A DNA stretch of 64,000 nt from Asanoa iriomotensis (GCF_016862515.1 NZ_BONC01000004.1:62001-126000); one strand, 5' to 3'. Counted from the stretch's first letter, positions 46,244-54,877 are shown. The notes: generated by a model not told the origin, from the sequence alone. A program made the numbers and translations.

Positions 46244-46260
46244 CCTTAGCGATCGTTAGG
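46244..46260. promoter_or_regulatory. Operator-like element between thiolase and epimerase genes
   Basis: CCTTAGCGATCGTTAGG is an imperfect palindrome centred on CGATCG in a 66-bp divergent promoter. It shares 13 bases (CTTAGCGATCGTT) with the site upstream of icmA. A dual-direction repressor or activator site is likely; the regulator is not in the window. Confidence 0.6.
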
Positions 46261-46273
46261 CCAGAATATCGCC

Positions 46274-46741
46274 ATGGGCCCTGACGCCGCCGCGCAGCAC
46301 GCTGACGACTCAATCACAACGGATGTGGGTCTGCTCCGCATCGACCACGTCGGCGTGGCGGTCGCCGACCTTGACGCGGCGATCGAGTTCTACGCCCGCG
46401 TGTTCGGCATGACCTGCGTCCACATTGAGGAAAATCCCGAGCAGGGTGTACGCGAGGCGATGATGCGCGTCGGCCCCACTCCCGAGGGCGGGTGCGTGCA
46501 ACTGCTCGCGCCGCTGACACCCGAGTCGGCGATCGCGAAGTTCCTCGACCGGTCGGGCCCGGGCGTGCAGCAGGTGGCCTACACGGTCCGTGACGTCGAG
46601 GTCGCGGCGGCGGCCCTGCGCGAGCGCGGGATGCGGCTGCTCTACGACGCGCCCCGGCGCGGCACCGCCGGCTCCCGGATCAACTTCGTGCACCCGAAGG
46701 ACGCCGGCGGCGTCCTGGTCGAGCTGGTCGAGCCCGCTTAG
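46274..46741 (+). CDS. mce: Methylmalonyl-CoA epimerase
   Basis: A 155-residue VOC-fold enzyme that interconverts (2R)- and (2S)-methylmalonyl-CoA (and likely ethylmalonyl-CoA). The pattern is typical: RIDHVGVAVADLDAAIEFY (metal His), the QLLAPLTPESAIAKFL substrate loop, GVQQVAYTV, and INFVHPKDAGGVLVELVEP with the final metal Glu. The first 20 residues extend beyond the usual start; a GTG at 46325 just before LLRID is an alternative. Divergent from thiolase. Confidence 0.93.
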   Translation: MGPDAAAQHADDSITTDVGLLRIDHVGVAVADLDAAIEFYARVFGMTCVHIEENPEQGVREAMMRVGPTPEGGCVQLLAPLTPESAIAKFLDRSGPGVQQVAYTVRDVEVAAAALRERGMRLLYDAPRRGTAGSRINFVHPKDAGGVLVELVEPA

Positions 46742-46749
46742 GGCGTGTC

Positions 46750-47679
46750 CTAGCCGAGCTTGGCCACGATCGGTGCCGCCGCGGCCACGTTGCCGCCCAG
46801 GTGGAAATAGCTGATCCCGAACCGCTCGCGCACCTCGACCAGCTTGTCGACGCACTCGTCGACGGCACCGTGCAGCACCGCCGGCGAGGCCGCCAACTGC
46901 TCCGGTGTGGCGGCGGCGGCCTGGCTCGACGTCGAGCCGTGCGTCTCGCCGTCGACCGTGACCCGCACGTCGAGCATGGTCATCTGGAACTCGAGCCGAT
47001 CCGGGTCGGGCGCGGCGGCGCGCGCCCAGGCGATCTTCCGCGTGATCCGCTCCGGCGTCATGTCGGCCATCGCCGCGTCGAGCCCGCCGCCGGCCGTCAG
47101 CCGGGGGTTGATGCCGACGATGTCCGCGGTGCGCCCGGCCAGCTCCAGCACCTTGCGGCCACCGCCACCGACCAGGATCGGCGGGCGCCCGCCGGCGGGT
47201 TTCGGCAGCCCGTCCAGCTCGGTGATCCGGTAGTGCCGGCCGGCGTACGTCAACGGCTCGGGCCCGAACAGCCCGGTGATCACGTCGATCGACTCGCCCA
47301 GCCGCTCGACCCGTTCCGCGGGCGGGTCGAAGGTCAACCCGGCCGCCGCGTGCTCGCTGTGCTTCCAGCCGGCGCCCAGCCCGATCTCCACGCGGCCCCC
47401 GGAGAACACCGCGAGGTTCGCCATCGACTTGTGCAGCAGCACCGGATGCCGGAAGTCGTTGCAGAAGACCAGTGAGAGCACCCGCAGCCGGCTGGTCGCC
47501 TCGGCGGCCACCGTCATCGCCACGATCGGGTCCATCGCCCAGCCGTCGGTGAAATGGTCGGAAATGGACACCGAGCTGAAGCCCAGCTCCTCCAGGCGGC
47601 GGATCTGGTCGCGCCACTGCGCGGGCGTCCGGTTGGCAAGCCCTGGCATGGCAGCGGTGAAGCGAAACGGCTTCGGCAT
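46750..47679 (-). CDS. F420-type LLM-class oxidoreductase
   Basis: A 309-residue luciferase-like monooxygenase family TIM-barrel (ATG 47679, MPKPFRFTAAMPGL). Typical stretches are LEELGFSSVSISDHF, RLRVLSLVFCNDFRHPVLLHKS, EIGLGAGWKHSEHAAAG and PPILVGGGGRKVLELAGRTADIVGI. Family members use F420 or FMN to reduce or oxidise small molecules. The sequence looks most like the actinobacterial TIGR03621 group of putative F420-dependent enzymes. It converges on mce, with 8 bp between stops, and is divergent from ccr. Confidence 0.85.
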   Translation of the reverse strand: MPKPFRFTAAMPGLANRTPAQWRDQIRRLEELGFSSVSISDHFTDGWAMDPIVAMTVAAEATSRLRVLSLVFCNDFRHPVLLHKSMANLAVFSGGRVEIGLGAGWKHSEHAAAGLTFDPPAERVERLGESIDVITGLFGPEPLTYAGRHYRITELDGLPKPAGGRPPILVGGGGRKVLELAGRTADIVGINPRLTAGGGLDAAMADMTPERITRKIAWARAAAPDPDRLEFQMTMLDVRVTVDGETHGSTSSQAAAATPEQLAASPAVLHGAVDECVDKLVEVRERFGISYFHLGGNVAAAAPIVAKLG

Positions 47680-47705
47680 GCGCCGAACCCTAGTGCCCCG
47701 CGCCG

Positions 47706-47773
47706 CTTTGCTCTGCTTCCAGATACGCACCGCAGCTCAGGCCGGGTGGTGCGCCCATGGAAGCAGAGCAAAG
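47706..47773. repeat. Long nested hairpin between the LLM gene and ccr
   Basis: CTTTGCTCTGCTTCCA (47706-47721) and TGGAAGCAGAGCAAAG (47758-47773) are a perfect 16-bp inverted repeat. The 36-nt loop contains a second stem, GCACC with GGTGC. It sits in the 178-bp divergent promoter region. It is too large and perfect for a simple operator and could be a dispersed REP/MITE-like element or an RNA structure. Confidence 0.6.
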
Positions 47774-47857
47774 GCGGGTGTTTCCGGAACCGGGTCCGGG
47801 CCGCGGTGGGTGTGCGTAACGTCCGGATCAGCTGGTTTGTCGGGTGGGGAGGTTCTC

Positions 47858-49207
47858 GTGCGGGAGATCGTCGAGACGATCATGGCGGGCGAGGGTTCCG
47901 CTTCGCCTGATCTGTCGGCGCTGGGCCGCATGCCGGTGCCGCCGACCTACCGTGGCGTCGTCGTGCGGGCCGACGAGACCGGCATGTTCGAGGGGCTCGC
48001 GACCAAGGACAAGGACCCGCGCAAGTCGCTGCACGTGCAGGAGGTGCCGACCCCCGAGCTGGCGCCCGGCGAGGCGCTGGTCGCGGTCATGGCCAGCGCG
48101 ATCAACTACAACACCGTCTGGACCAGCATCTTCGAGCCCGTGCCGACGTTCGCGTTCCTGCGCCGCTACGGCAAGCTGTCGGAGCTGACCAAGCGGCACG
48201 ACCTGCCGTACCAGGTGATCGGTTCCGACGCCGCGGGCGTGGTCCTGCGGGTCGGCGCCGGCGTCTCGAAGTGGAAACCCGGTGACGAGGTCGTCGCGCA
48301 CTGCCTGTCGGTCGAGCTCGAGGACGCCGACGGGCACGACGACACGATGCTCGACCCGCAGCAGCGGATCTGGGGCTTCGAGACCAACTTCGGCGGCCTC
48401 GCCGAGCTGGCCGTGGTCAAGGCCAACCAGCTCATGCCCAAGCCGCGGCACCTGACGTGGGAGGAGGCGGCCTGCCCGGGGCTGGTCAACTCGACCGCCT
48501 ACCGGCAGCTCGTCTCGCACCACGGCGCCGCGATGAAGCAGGGCGACGTCGTGCTGATCTGGGGCGCCTCCGGCGGGCTCGGCGGGTACGCCACCCAGTT
48601 CGCGCTCAACGGCGGTGCCACGCCGGTCTGCGTGGTCTCCTCGCCGGAGAAGGCGGAGCTGTGCCGCCGGATGGGCGCCGAGCTCGTGATCGACCGGGCG
48701 GCGGAGGGCTACCGGTTCTGGCAGGACCCGCACACCCAGGACGCCGGCGAGTGGCGCCGGTTCGGCGAGCGGATCCGGTCGCTGACCGGCGGGCGCGACC
48801 CGGACATCGTCTTCGAGCACCCGGGGCGGGAGACCTTCGGCGCCAGCATCTACGTCGCGCGGCGCGGCGGGACGATCGTCACCTGCGCCTCGACGAGTGG
48901 CTTCCAGCACGAGTTCGACAACCGCTATCTCTGGATGAACCTTAAGCGGATCATCGGCAGCCACTTCGCCAACTATCGCGAGGCATGGGAAGCGAATCGA
49001 CTCATCTCTTCGGGTCGAATCCACCCGACGCTGTCGCGGGTCTATCCGCTGGAGCTGACCGGCCAGGCGACGCTCGACGTCCACCGCAACAGGCACCAGG
49101 GAAAGGTCGGCGTGCGGTGCCTGGCACCGGCCGAGGGGCTGGGCGTGCGGGACCCTGAGCTGCGCGCGCGGCACGAGGAGGCCATCAACCGGTTCCGGGG
49201 CGAATAG
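47858..49207 (+). CDS. ccr: Crotonyl-CoA carboxylase/reductase
   Basis: A 449-residue medium-chain reductase that uses NADPH to reductively carboxylate crotonyl-CoA to (2S)-ethylmalonyl-CoA. GTG 47858 follows GGGGAGG at 5 nt. Residues 120-190 contain the CO2-pocket region GFETNFGG with Phe and Glu; the nucleotide site is GASGGLGGYATQFAL, then CVVSSPEKAELCRRMGAE; and the C-terminal half has VFEHPGRETFGASIYVARRGGT and GSHFANYREAWEANR. Together with thiolase, icmA, meaB and mce it forms a butyryl/ethylmalonyl-CoA module that can feed polyketide extender units or the ethylmalonyl-CoA pathway. Divergent from the LLM gene. Confidence 0.93.
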   Translation: MREIVETIMAGEGSASPDLSALGRMPVPPTYRGVVVRADETGMFEGLATKDKDPRKSLHVQEVPTPELAPGEALVAVMASAINYNTVWTSIFEPVPTFAFLRRYGKLSELTKRHDLPYQVIGSDAAGVVLRVGAGVSKWKPGDEVVAHCLSVELEDADGHDDTMLDPQQRIWGFETNFGGLAELAVVKANQLMPKPRHLTWEEAACPGLVNSTAYRQLVSHHGAAMKQGDVVLIWGASGGLGGYATQFALNGGATPVCVVSSPEKAELCRRMGAELVIDRAAEGYRFWQDPHTQDAGEWRRFGERIRSLTGGRDPDIVFEHPGRETFGASIYVARRGGTIVTCASTSGFQHEFDNRYLWMNLKRIIGSHFANYREAWEANRLISSGRIHPTLSRVYPLELTGQATLDVHRNRHQGKVGVRCLAPAEGLGVRDPELRARHEEAINRFRGE

Positions 49208-49344
49208 CCGACTCGCCGTTTGTCCACGATCGGCGGAATTTCCTATGTCGACGGCCGGTGCTGGTAAGATGACCATGCTTTGCCGGGCGACAACGGCCGC
49301 ACCGCCCTTGCGCTGCCCCCTGGTAGGTCTGCCAGGATGTCCCA

Positions 49345-50583
49345 ATGCCCCAGCAGCAGTCCTCCCTTGGCTTCTTCGAGAACGCGAACTCGACAGAAGA
49401 GTTCACCGTCGCTCTGCGCGGCTACGACCGCAGGCAGGTCGACGACACCCTCGCACGTCTCCAGAACCGCCTCGCCGCTGCCGAGAAGGAGCGCGCCGAC
49501 GCGGAGCAGAAGACCAACGACGCGCAGCGCCGCCTGCGCCAGGCCGAGCAGCGGCTCGGCGCGCTCGAGCAGAAGCTGAACGACACCAACAAGCAGCTCG
49601 AGGAAAACAACCGCCCGACGCTGTCGGGTCTGGGCACCCGGGTCGAGCAGATCCTGCGCCTCGCCGAGGAGCAGGCCAACGACCACCGTGGCGAGGCCAA
49701 GCGCGAGTCCGAGGGCATCCTCTCCGCGGCCCGGCTCGAGGCCCGCGAGATCACCGACAAGGCGCGCGCCGAGGCCGCGGCCATGAAGGCCAGCGCCGAG
49801 CGCGAGGCGGGCAGCGTCCGCACGGCCGCCGAGCGCGAGGCCGCCGAGGTCCGCGTGCAGGCCCGCCGCGAGGCCGACACGCTGCGCGCCGACGCCGACC
49901 GCGAGACCAAGCAGCTGCGCACGGTCACCGCGCACGAGGTCGCCGAGCTCAAGTCGACGGTCGAGCGCGAGGTCGCCACTCTGCGGGCCACCGCCGAGCG
50001 CGAGATCACCCAGCTGCGCGCCAAGGCCGGCCGCGAGGCCGAGGAGAAGCGCGCCGAGGCCACCAAGATGCTCAGCGACGCCCGCGACAAGCGCGACAAG
50101 GATCTGCAGGCCCTCGCGCTCGAGCTGGCCGAGCGCCGCGAGAAGGCCGAGCGCGAAGAGTCCGAGCGGCACGCCGCCCAGGTCGCGCAGACCCAGAAGC
50201 TGGTCGCCGAGGCCGAGGAGCGCGCCCGCGCCGCCGAGGACCGGGCCAAGGAGATCGAGCAGCGCGCCGAGGCGCGCCGCGTCGAGTCCGAGCGCACCGC
50301 CGCGGAGACCGTCGACCGGGCCCGCAACGCGGCCGACAAGGCTCTCAAGGAAGCGCAGTCCGAAGCGCACCGCCACCTCACCGAGGCGCGCACCGAGGCC
50401 GAGATCACCACCAACGCCGCACGGCGCGAGGTCGAAGACCTCACCCGCCAGAAGGACGCGGTCACCGCACAGCTCGGCCAGATGCTCTCCGGCCTCGCCG
50501 GCATCGTCCCCTCGGTGGCGGCGCCCAAGCAGGAGAGCAAGCAGGACAAGGACGCCGCGGACAAGTCGGCGGCCAACGCCTGA
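49345..50583 (+). CDS. FilP/Scy-like polar-growth coiled-coil protein
   Basis: A 412-residue protein that is almost entirely coiled coil (residues 40-375), very rich in Ala, Glu and Arg. The N-terminus has TVALRGYDRRQVDDTL, the DivIVA-type membrane-binding signature shared with the neighbour, and residues 90-110 have the RVEQILRLAEEQA segment found in actinobacterial coiled-coil cytoskeletal proteins. The C-terminal 40 residues are a Lys/Asp tail. In S. coelicolor, filP and scy lie beside mce and thiolase, and this context is preserved here. It is longer than FilP (about 310 residues) and much shorter than Scy. ATG 49345 follows AGGA. Confidence 0.8.
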   Translation: MPQQQSSLGFFENANSTEEFTVALRGYDRRQVDDTLARLQNRLAAAEKERADAEQKTNDAQRRLRQAEQRLGALEQKLNDTNKQLEENNRPTLSGLGTRVEQILRLAEEQANDHRGEAKRESEGILSAARLEAREITDKARAEAAAMKASAEREAGSVRTAAEREAAEVRVQARREADTLRADADRETKQLRTVTAHEVAELKSTVEREVATLRATAEREITQLRAKAGREAEEKRAEATKMLSDARDKRDKDLQALALELAERREKAEREESERHAAQVAQTQKLVAEAEERARAAEDRAKEIEQRAEARRVESERTAAETVDRARNAADKALKEAQSEAHRHLTEARTEAEITTNAARREVEDLTRQKDAVTAQLGQMLSGLAGIVPSVAAPKQESKQDKDAADKSAANA

Positions 50584-50614
50584 TCCGGCGGCTGGGGCAA
50601 ACGGCTGGCAACGT

Positions 50615-50646
50615 CAGGCCGCATCGCGAACACGCGGTGCGGCCTG
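50615..50646. terminator. Terminator between the two coiled-coil genes
   Basis: CAGGCCGCATCGCG pairs with CGCGGTGCGGCCTG (14 bp, one A-G mismatch) around AACA, 31 bp beyond the stop of the first coiled-coil gene. The stem can extend outward (GGCAAC with GTTGCC across a small bulge). Confidence 0.75.
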
Positions 50647-50786
50647 TTGCCGTGCCCGGGCTCAGCTAGCACCGCGGTGCTCCGCTAATATTGGTCTACT
50701 TCCCTCAATTCGGCCGCAACAGTCGCACGTCCCGCGATGCGGTGTGTATCGGCGCGGCGCGGGACGTTGCGTGTGAGGATGTGACC

Positions 50787-52109
50787 ATGTCCAACGGCGC
50801 GGAACTGTTCGCTCTGGGTGGCGACCCCTCTACCCCCCACTTCGAGTCCGCGCTGCGCGGCTATGACCGCCGGCAGGTCGACCGCTACGTCAGCCAGGCC
50901 GAGCAGGAGATCGCCGCCCTGCTGGCCGAGCGCGAGCATCGCTTTGGCGAGATCCACATGCTGTCGGCGCAGGTCGAGCAGCTCCAGGTCGAGCTGGCCA
51001 CCGTGCGCCGCGAGGCCGCGAGCATCGACGTCGTGCGGTTTCGCCACCTCGGGCCGCGGGTCGAGCAGATCCTCGCGCTGGCCGAGGAGCAGGCCGACGA
51101 GATCCGCGCCGAGGCACACCAGTCGGTGCAGTCCCAGCGCGACCGGGCCGACAACCTCGTCGACGAGGCCCGCGGGCACGCGGCGTCGGCGATCCGCGAC
51201 TTCGAGCTCGCCCTGGCCGCCCGGCGCGGCGAGGAGGAGAAGGTCGACGCCGACCGCCGGGCGGAGGTCGAGGCCCAGCTCGCCGCGACCCACGCCGAGA
51301 TCCGGCGGCTGCACGGCGAGTCCCGCGACATCCTGAGCACCGCGCGGCAGGAGGCCGACGCGGCCCGCGCCGCGGTCGAGCGCGAGCTGGCCGCGCAGCG
51401 AGCCGGCGCCGAGCGGGAGATCTCGGCGCTGCGTGCGGACACCGAGCAGCTCGTCGCCGCCCAGCGCGCCGCGGTGCAGCGGGAGACCACCGACCAGCGG
51501 GCCGGGCTGGAGCGCGAGGGTGCGCAGCAGCGGGCAGCGCTGGAGGAGTCGGCGGCCAACGGCCGCGCGGCCATCGAGCAGGAGCTGGGCCGGCACCGCG
51601 CCGCGCTCGAGCAGCAGATCAGCGAGCGGCAGCGCGACGCCGAGCGGGACTACGCGACGCGCAGCGAGTCCGCCGACCGGGAGCTGACCCAGTGGCGCAC
51701 CGGCATCGAGCAGCAGGTGACCGCGCAGCGGGTCGAGGCCGAGCGGTACGCGGTCGAGCTGCGCCGCCAGGCCGAGGAGCACGCGGCGGCGATCCGCCGG
51801 CAGATCGACGAGGAATCCGAGCGGCTCGCCGGCACCCGGCACGAGACCGAGTCGGCGCGCAAGCAGCTCGCCGAGGCGCAGGCGGAGCTGGCCAAGGCAC
51901 ACCAGGCGCTGGCCGAGGTACGCGCGGCGGCCGCGACACCGGCGCCGGCACCCGATCCCGCACCGGCCGAGGAGACCGCGGTGGCTGAGGTGGCTGAGGT
52001 GGCCCCGCCCGCCGAGGCCAACGGCAACGGGAAGGTCGACGCCGACTCGCTCAAGGCGACCGTCGATGCCGCCGACGCCCAGAAGAGCCGTACGCTCGCC
52101 GCCGACTAA
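50787..52109 (+). CDS. FilP/Scy-like coiled-coil protein, second copy
   Basis: A 440-residue protein, ATG 50787 with GAGG 8 nt upstream. It has the same design as its neighbour: an N-terminal ALRGYDRRQVDRYV motif, a RVEQILALAEEQADEI segment, coiled coil over residues 35-390, and then an Ala/Pro/Glu linker and a charged C-terminus. The two are tandem paralogues that probably co-polymerise at the hyphal tip or septum with DivIVA (inference). The coiled coil of the second is more Gln-rich (QRAG, QQRA repeats). It has its own promoter after a terminator. Confidence 0.8.
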   Translation: MSNGAELFALGGDPSTPHFESALRGYDRRQVDRYVSQAEQEIAALLAEREHRFGEIHMLSAQVEQLQVELATVRREAASIDVVRFRHLGPRVEQILALAEEQADEIRAEAHQSVQSQRDRADNLVDEARGHAASAIRDFELALAARRGEEEKVDADRRAEVEAQLAATHAEIRRLHGESRDILSTARQEADAARAAVERELAAQRAGAEREISALRADTEQLVAAQRAAVQRETTDQRAGLEREGAQQRAALEESAANGRAAIEQELGRHRAALEQQISERQRDAERDYATRSESADRELTQWRTGIEQQVTAQRVEAERYAVELRRQAEEHAAAIRRQIDEESERLAGTRHETESARKQLAEAQAELAKAHQALAEVRAAAATPAPAPDPAPAEETAVAEVAEVAPPAEANGNGKVDADSLKATVDAADAQKSRTLAAD

Positions 52110-52160
52110 TCGGCAACGATCACGCAAGCTGGCGTCCATTTCGCGTACCTAGCATGCGGT

Positions 52161-52172
52161 TGTCCATGGACA
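52161..52172. promoter_or_regulatory. Perfect 12-bp palindrome upstream of the metallophosphoesterase
   Basis: TGTCCATGGACA lies 24 bp before the ATG at 52196, between the SD and the upstream gene. Plausible operator in a leader region; no regulator gene adjoins. Confidence 0.4.
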
Positions 52173-52195
52173 GCCATGCATGGAGGAAGCGACAA

Positions 52196-53542
52196 ATGCG
52201 GGTCAGCAGGACCAGGCTGGCGCTCGCGGTGGTCATCGCTAGCGCCCTGTCGACGGCGGTTGTCGCCCCGGCCGCGCACGCGGCCGAACCGCCCCAGTTC
52301 ACCGTCGTCAACGGCGCACTGCGCACGGCGACCGGCACGCCCCAACCGGCGTCCGGTGTGCACGCCTCGCTGTGGGCCAACTCGAGCTATGCCACCACGA
52401 CGATCTCCGGCTCCGGCCGGGTGCAGATCGGCGCGATCGGCGACAACTGCGAGGGCTGGCCGACGGTCGAGGTCACCGTCGACGGCACCGTCGCCGGTCG
52501 CACCACGATCGTCAGCGCGACGCAGTACGGCACCTACCCGGTCGGCCCGACGCTCGCGGCCGGCACGCACACCGTCAAGATCCAGTTGGTCAACGACTAC
52601 CAGTCCGCCGCGTGTGACCGGAACGTGCACGTCTCGTACGCGAAGATGTCCGGCGCCGTCGTCGACACGAAGTTCAGCTTCGCGGTCATGCCGGACACCC
52701 AGCAGGAGGTGCTCAACGCGAGCGACACCCGGTTCCTCAACCGGACCAACTGGCTGGTCAACAACCGGTCCGCGCTCGACCTCCGGTTCGTCGCCTCGTC
52801 CGGTGACGTGGTCAACTGGGACACACCGGACCATTCGCAGTACGTGATCGCCCGCAACGCGATGCGTCCGCTCGAGACCGCGCGGGTGCCCTACTCCCTG
52901 GCGATCGGCAACCACGACACCCAGGCGACCGGCGTCGGCGGCTCGGCGCGCGACCCGGCCCGCACCCGCGAGCTGGTCCGCGACACCACGGTGTTCAACC
53001 AGTACTTCACCGCCGCCCAGTACGGCGCCGTCCGGGGCCAGTTCGAGGCCGGCAAGGTGGACAACTCGTACTCCACCTTCGAGGGCGGCGGCGTCCAGTG
53101 GCTGGTGCTGACCCTGGAGCTGTGGCCCCGGGTCGAGGCGGTCAACTGGGCCAAGAGCGTCGTCGCGGCCAACCCGCGCAGCAACGTCATCGTGGTCACG
53201 CACGACTACATCGACGGCAACGGCAACATCGAGCAGAGCGCGTCGTACGGCGCGACCAGCCCGCAGTACCTCTACGACAACCTGATCAAGCAGTACGCGA
53301 ACATCCGGTTCGTCTTCTCCGGCCACGTCGGGATCGCCGGCAACCGGGTCGACACCGGCGCACACGGGAACAAGATCTACTCGTTCCTGCAGACCTTCCA
53401 CTCGAACACCACGAACCCGGTGCGCCTGGTGGAGATCGACACGGCCAGCGAGTCCCTGCACACCTGGATCTACGGGCCGTACGACAACCAGACCTTCACC
53501 GAGTACGACCGGACGATTTCGGGCATCGGCGTCGTTCGTTAG
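52196..53542 (+). CDS. Secreted metallophosphoesterase with N-terminal carbohydrate-binding domain
   Basis: A 448-residue exported protein. ATG 52196 follows GGAGGA, and residues 1-28 are a Sec signal peptide (cleavage near AHA-AEPP). Residues 35-145 are a beta-sandwich with ASLWANSSYATTT, CEGWPTVEVTVDG and NVHVSYAKM, resembling a Ca-dependent xylan-binding module (CBM60-like). Residues 155-430 are a calcineurin-like phosphoesterase with metal-ligand motifs MPDTQ, SSGDVVNW, GNHDT, VVTHDY and SGHVG. It probably hydrolyses phosphate esters outside the cell while bound to polysaccharide; the substrate is unknown. Confidence 0.85.
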   Translation: MRVSRTRLALAVVIASALSTAVVAPAAHAAEPPQFTVVNGALRTATGTPQPASGVHASLWANSSYATTTISGSGRVQIGAIGDNCEGWPTVEVTVDGTVAGRTTIVSATQYGTYPVGPTLAAGTHTVKIQLVNDYQSAACDRNVHVSYAKMSGAVVDTKFSFAVMPDTQQEVLNASDTRFLNRTNWLVNNRSALDLRFVASSGDVVNWDTPDHSQYVIARNAMRPLETARVPYSLAIGNHDTQATGVGGSARDPARTRELVRDTTVFNQYFTAAQYGAVRGQFEAGKVDNSYSTFEGGGVQWLVLTLELWPRVEAVNWAKSVVAANPRSNVIVVTHDYIDGNGNIEQSASYGATSPQYLYDNLIKQYANIRFVFSGHVGIAGNRVDTGAHGNKIYSFLQTFHSNTTNPVRLVEIDTASESLHTWIYGPYDNQTFTEYDRTISGIGVVR

Positions 53543-53623
53543 GCCACCGACCGGTGCGGCGGTCTCGCGGCCGTCGCACCGGTCTTGTAACGTGCCGGGC
53601 CTGACGGGTGAGAGGTGAGCCAG

Positions 53624-54778
53624 GTGAGCGCCGACGATCCGGCCCCCACGGCCGACCAGCAGACGACCGGCGAGGAGCCGGTCCCCAAGCCCCGCGAGGC
53701 GCCGCCGCCGGCGCCACCGACTGACGACGAGACGCCGTTCGGCCGGCCCGGGCGACCGTTCCGGCGCGGCCCGTTCCTGCTCGGCCTCACCGGCGGGCTC
53801 GGCCTCGTCCTCGCGTACGCCACCTATCTCGCCGTCCGCAACGCGTTCGGCATCCTCGTGTTGATCTTCATCGCGCTGTTCCTGGCGATCGGCCTCAACC
53901 CGGCCGTGGTCCGGCTGCGCAAGATGGGCGTGCCGCGCTCCGGTGCGGTGGCGATCGTCGCGCTCGCGCTCGTGCTGGTGATCGGTGGCGCGATCGGCGC
54001 GCTGGTGCCGCCGCTGGTCACCCAGGTCAGCGAGTTCATCAAGGCGGCACCCGGCTACATCGAGGCGCTGCAGCGCAACGCCACCATCAACGACCTGGTC
54101 GTCCAGTTCGACCTGGTCAACAAGGCCAAGTCCCTGGCCAGCCCCGACACGTTCAGCACCGCGCTCGGCGGCGTCTTCGGCGGCGCCAAGCTGATCTTCG
54201 GCACGCTCTTCCAGGTGCTCACCGTGCTGGTGCTCACCATCTACTTCATGGCGTCCTTCGACAAGATGAAGGACGGCGCGTACGGGCTGGTGCCGCGCTC
54301 GCGCCGGGATCGCGTCCGGCTGCTCACCGACGAGATCCTCGCCAAGGTCGGCGCCTACATCGTGGGCGCGCTGGCGGTCGCGGTGCTCGCCGGCATCAGC
54401 GCGTTCGTGTTCGCGTCGATCGTCGGCCTGCCGTACCCGTTCGCCCTCGCCGTCGTGGTCGCCGTCTGTGACCTGATCCCACAGATCGGCGCGACCATCG
54501 GCGCGGTGATCGTGACGGTCGTGGCGTTCGCCGACTCGCTCACGATCGGCATCGCGTCGGCGGTGTTCTTCCTCGTCTACCAGCAGGTGGAGAACTACCT
54601 GATCTATCCGAAGGTGATGCGCAGATCGGTCAAGGTCAGCGACGTGGCCGCGATCGTCGCGGCCCTGGTCGGCGTCGGATTGTTCGGCGTGCTGGGCGCC
54701 CTGATCGCGATCCCGGCGGTGGCCGCGGTGCAGCTCATCGTCCGCGAGGTCGTGATGCCGCGGCAGGAGGCCCGGTAA
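53624..54778 (+). CDS. AI-2E/PerM family membrane transporter
   Basis: A 384-residue membrane protein. GTG 53624 is preferred (GAGAGG 8 nt upstream) over GTG 53615. Residues 1-50 are an acidic, Pro-rich cytoplasmic tail, followed by about eight helices. Family traits: FLAIGLNPAVVRLRKMGVPR, LTIYFMASFDKMKDG, and DLIPQIGATIGAV with the QQVENYLIYPKVM signature. The UPF0118/AI-2E family contains exporters and Na+/H+ antiporter-like proteins; the substrate here is not predictable. It has a 72-bp gap from the metallophosphoesterase gene and may share its transcript. Confidence 0.88.
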   Translation: MSADDPAPTADQQTTGEEPVPKPREAPPPAPPTDDETPFGRPGRPFRRGPFLLGLTGGLGLVLAYATYLAVRNAFGILVLIFIALFLAIGLNPAVVRLRKMGVPRSGAVAIVALALVLVIGGAIGALVPPLVTQVSEFIKAAPGYIEALQRNATINDLVVQFDLVNKAKSLASPDTFSTALGGVFGGAKLIFGTLFQVLTVLVLTIYFMASFDKMKDGAYGLVPRSRRDRVRLLTDEILAKVGAYIVGALAVAVLAGISAFVFASIVGLPYPFALAVVVAVCDLIPQIGATIGAVIVTVVAFADSLTIGIASAVFFLVYQQVENYLIYPKVMRRSVKVSDVAAIVAALVGVGLFGVLGALIAIPAVAAVQLIVREVVMPRQEAR

Positions 54779-54877
54779 GGGTTGTGACCGTTGTGGGGTC
54801 CTTGTAGCGTCGAGTGCGTTCGCTGCCCGGCGGCGCCCCGCGTGGCGTCGTGCCGCGCGAAACCTGGGGGATTTCTC

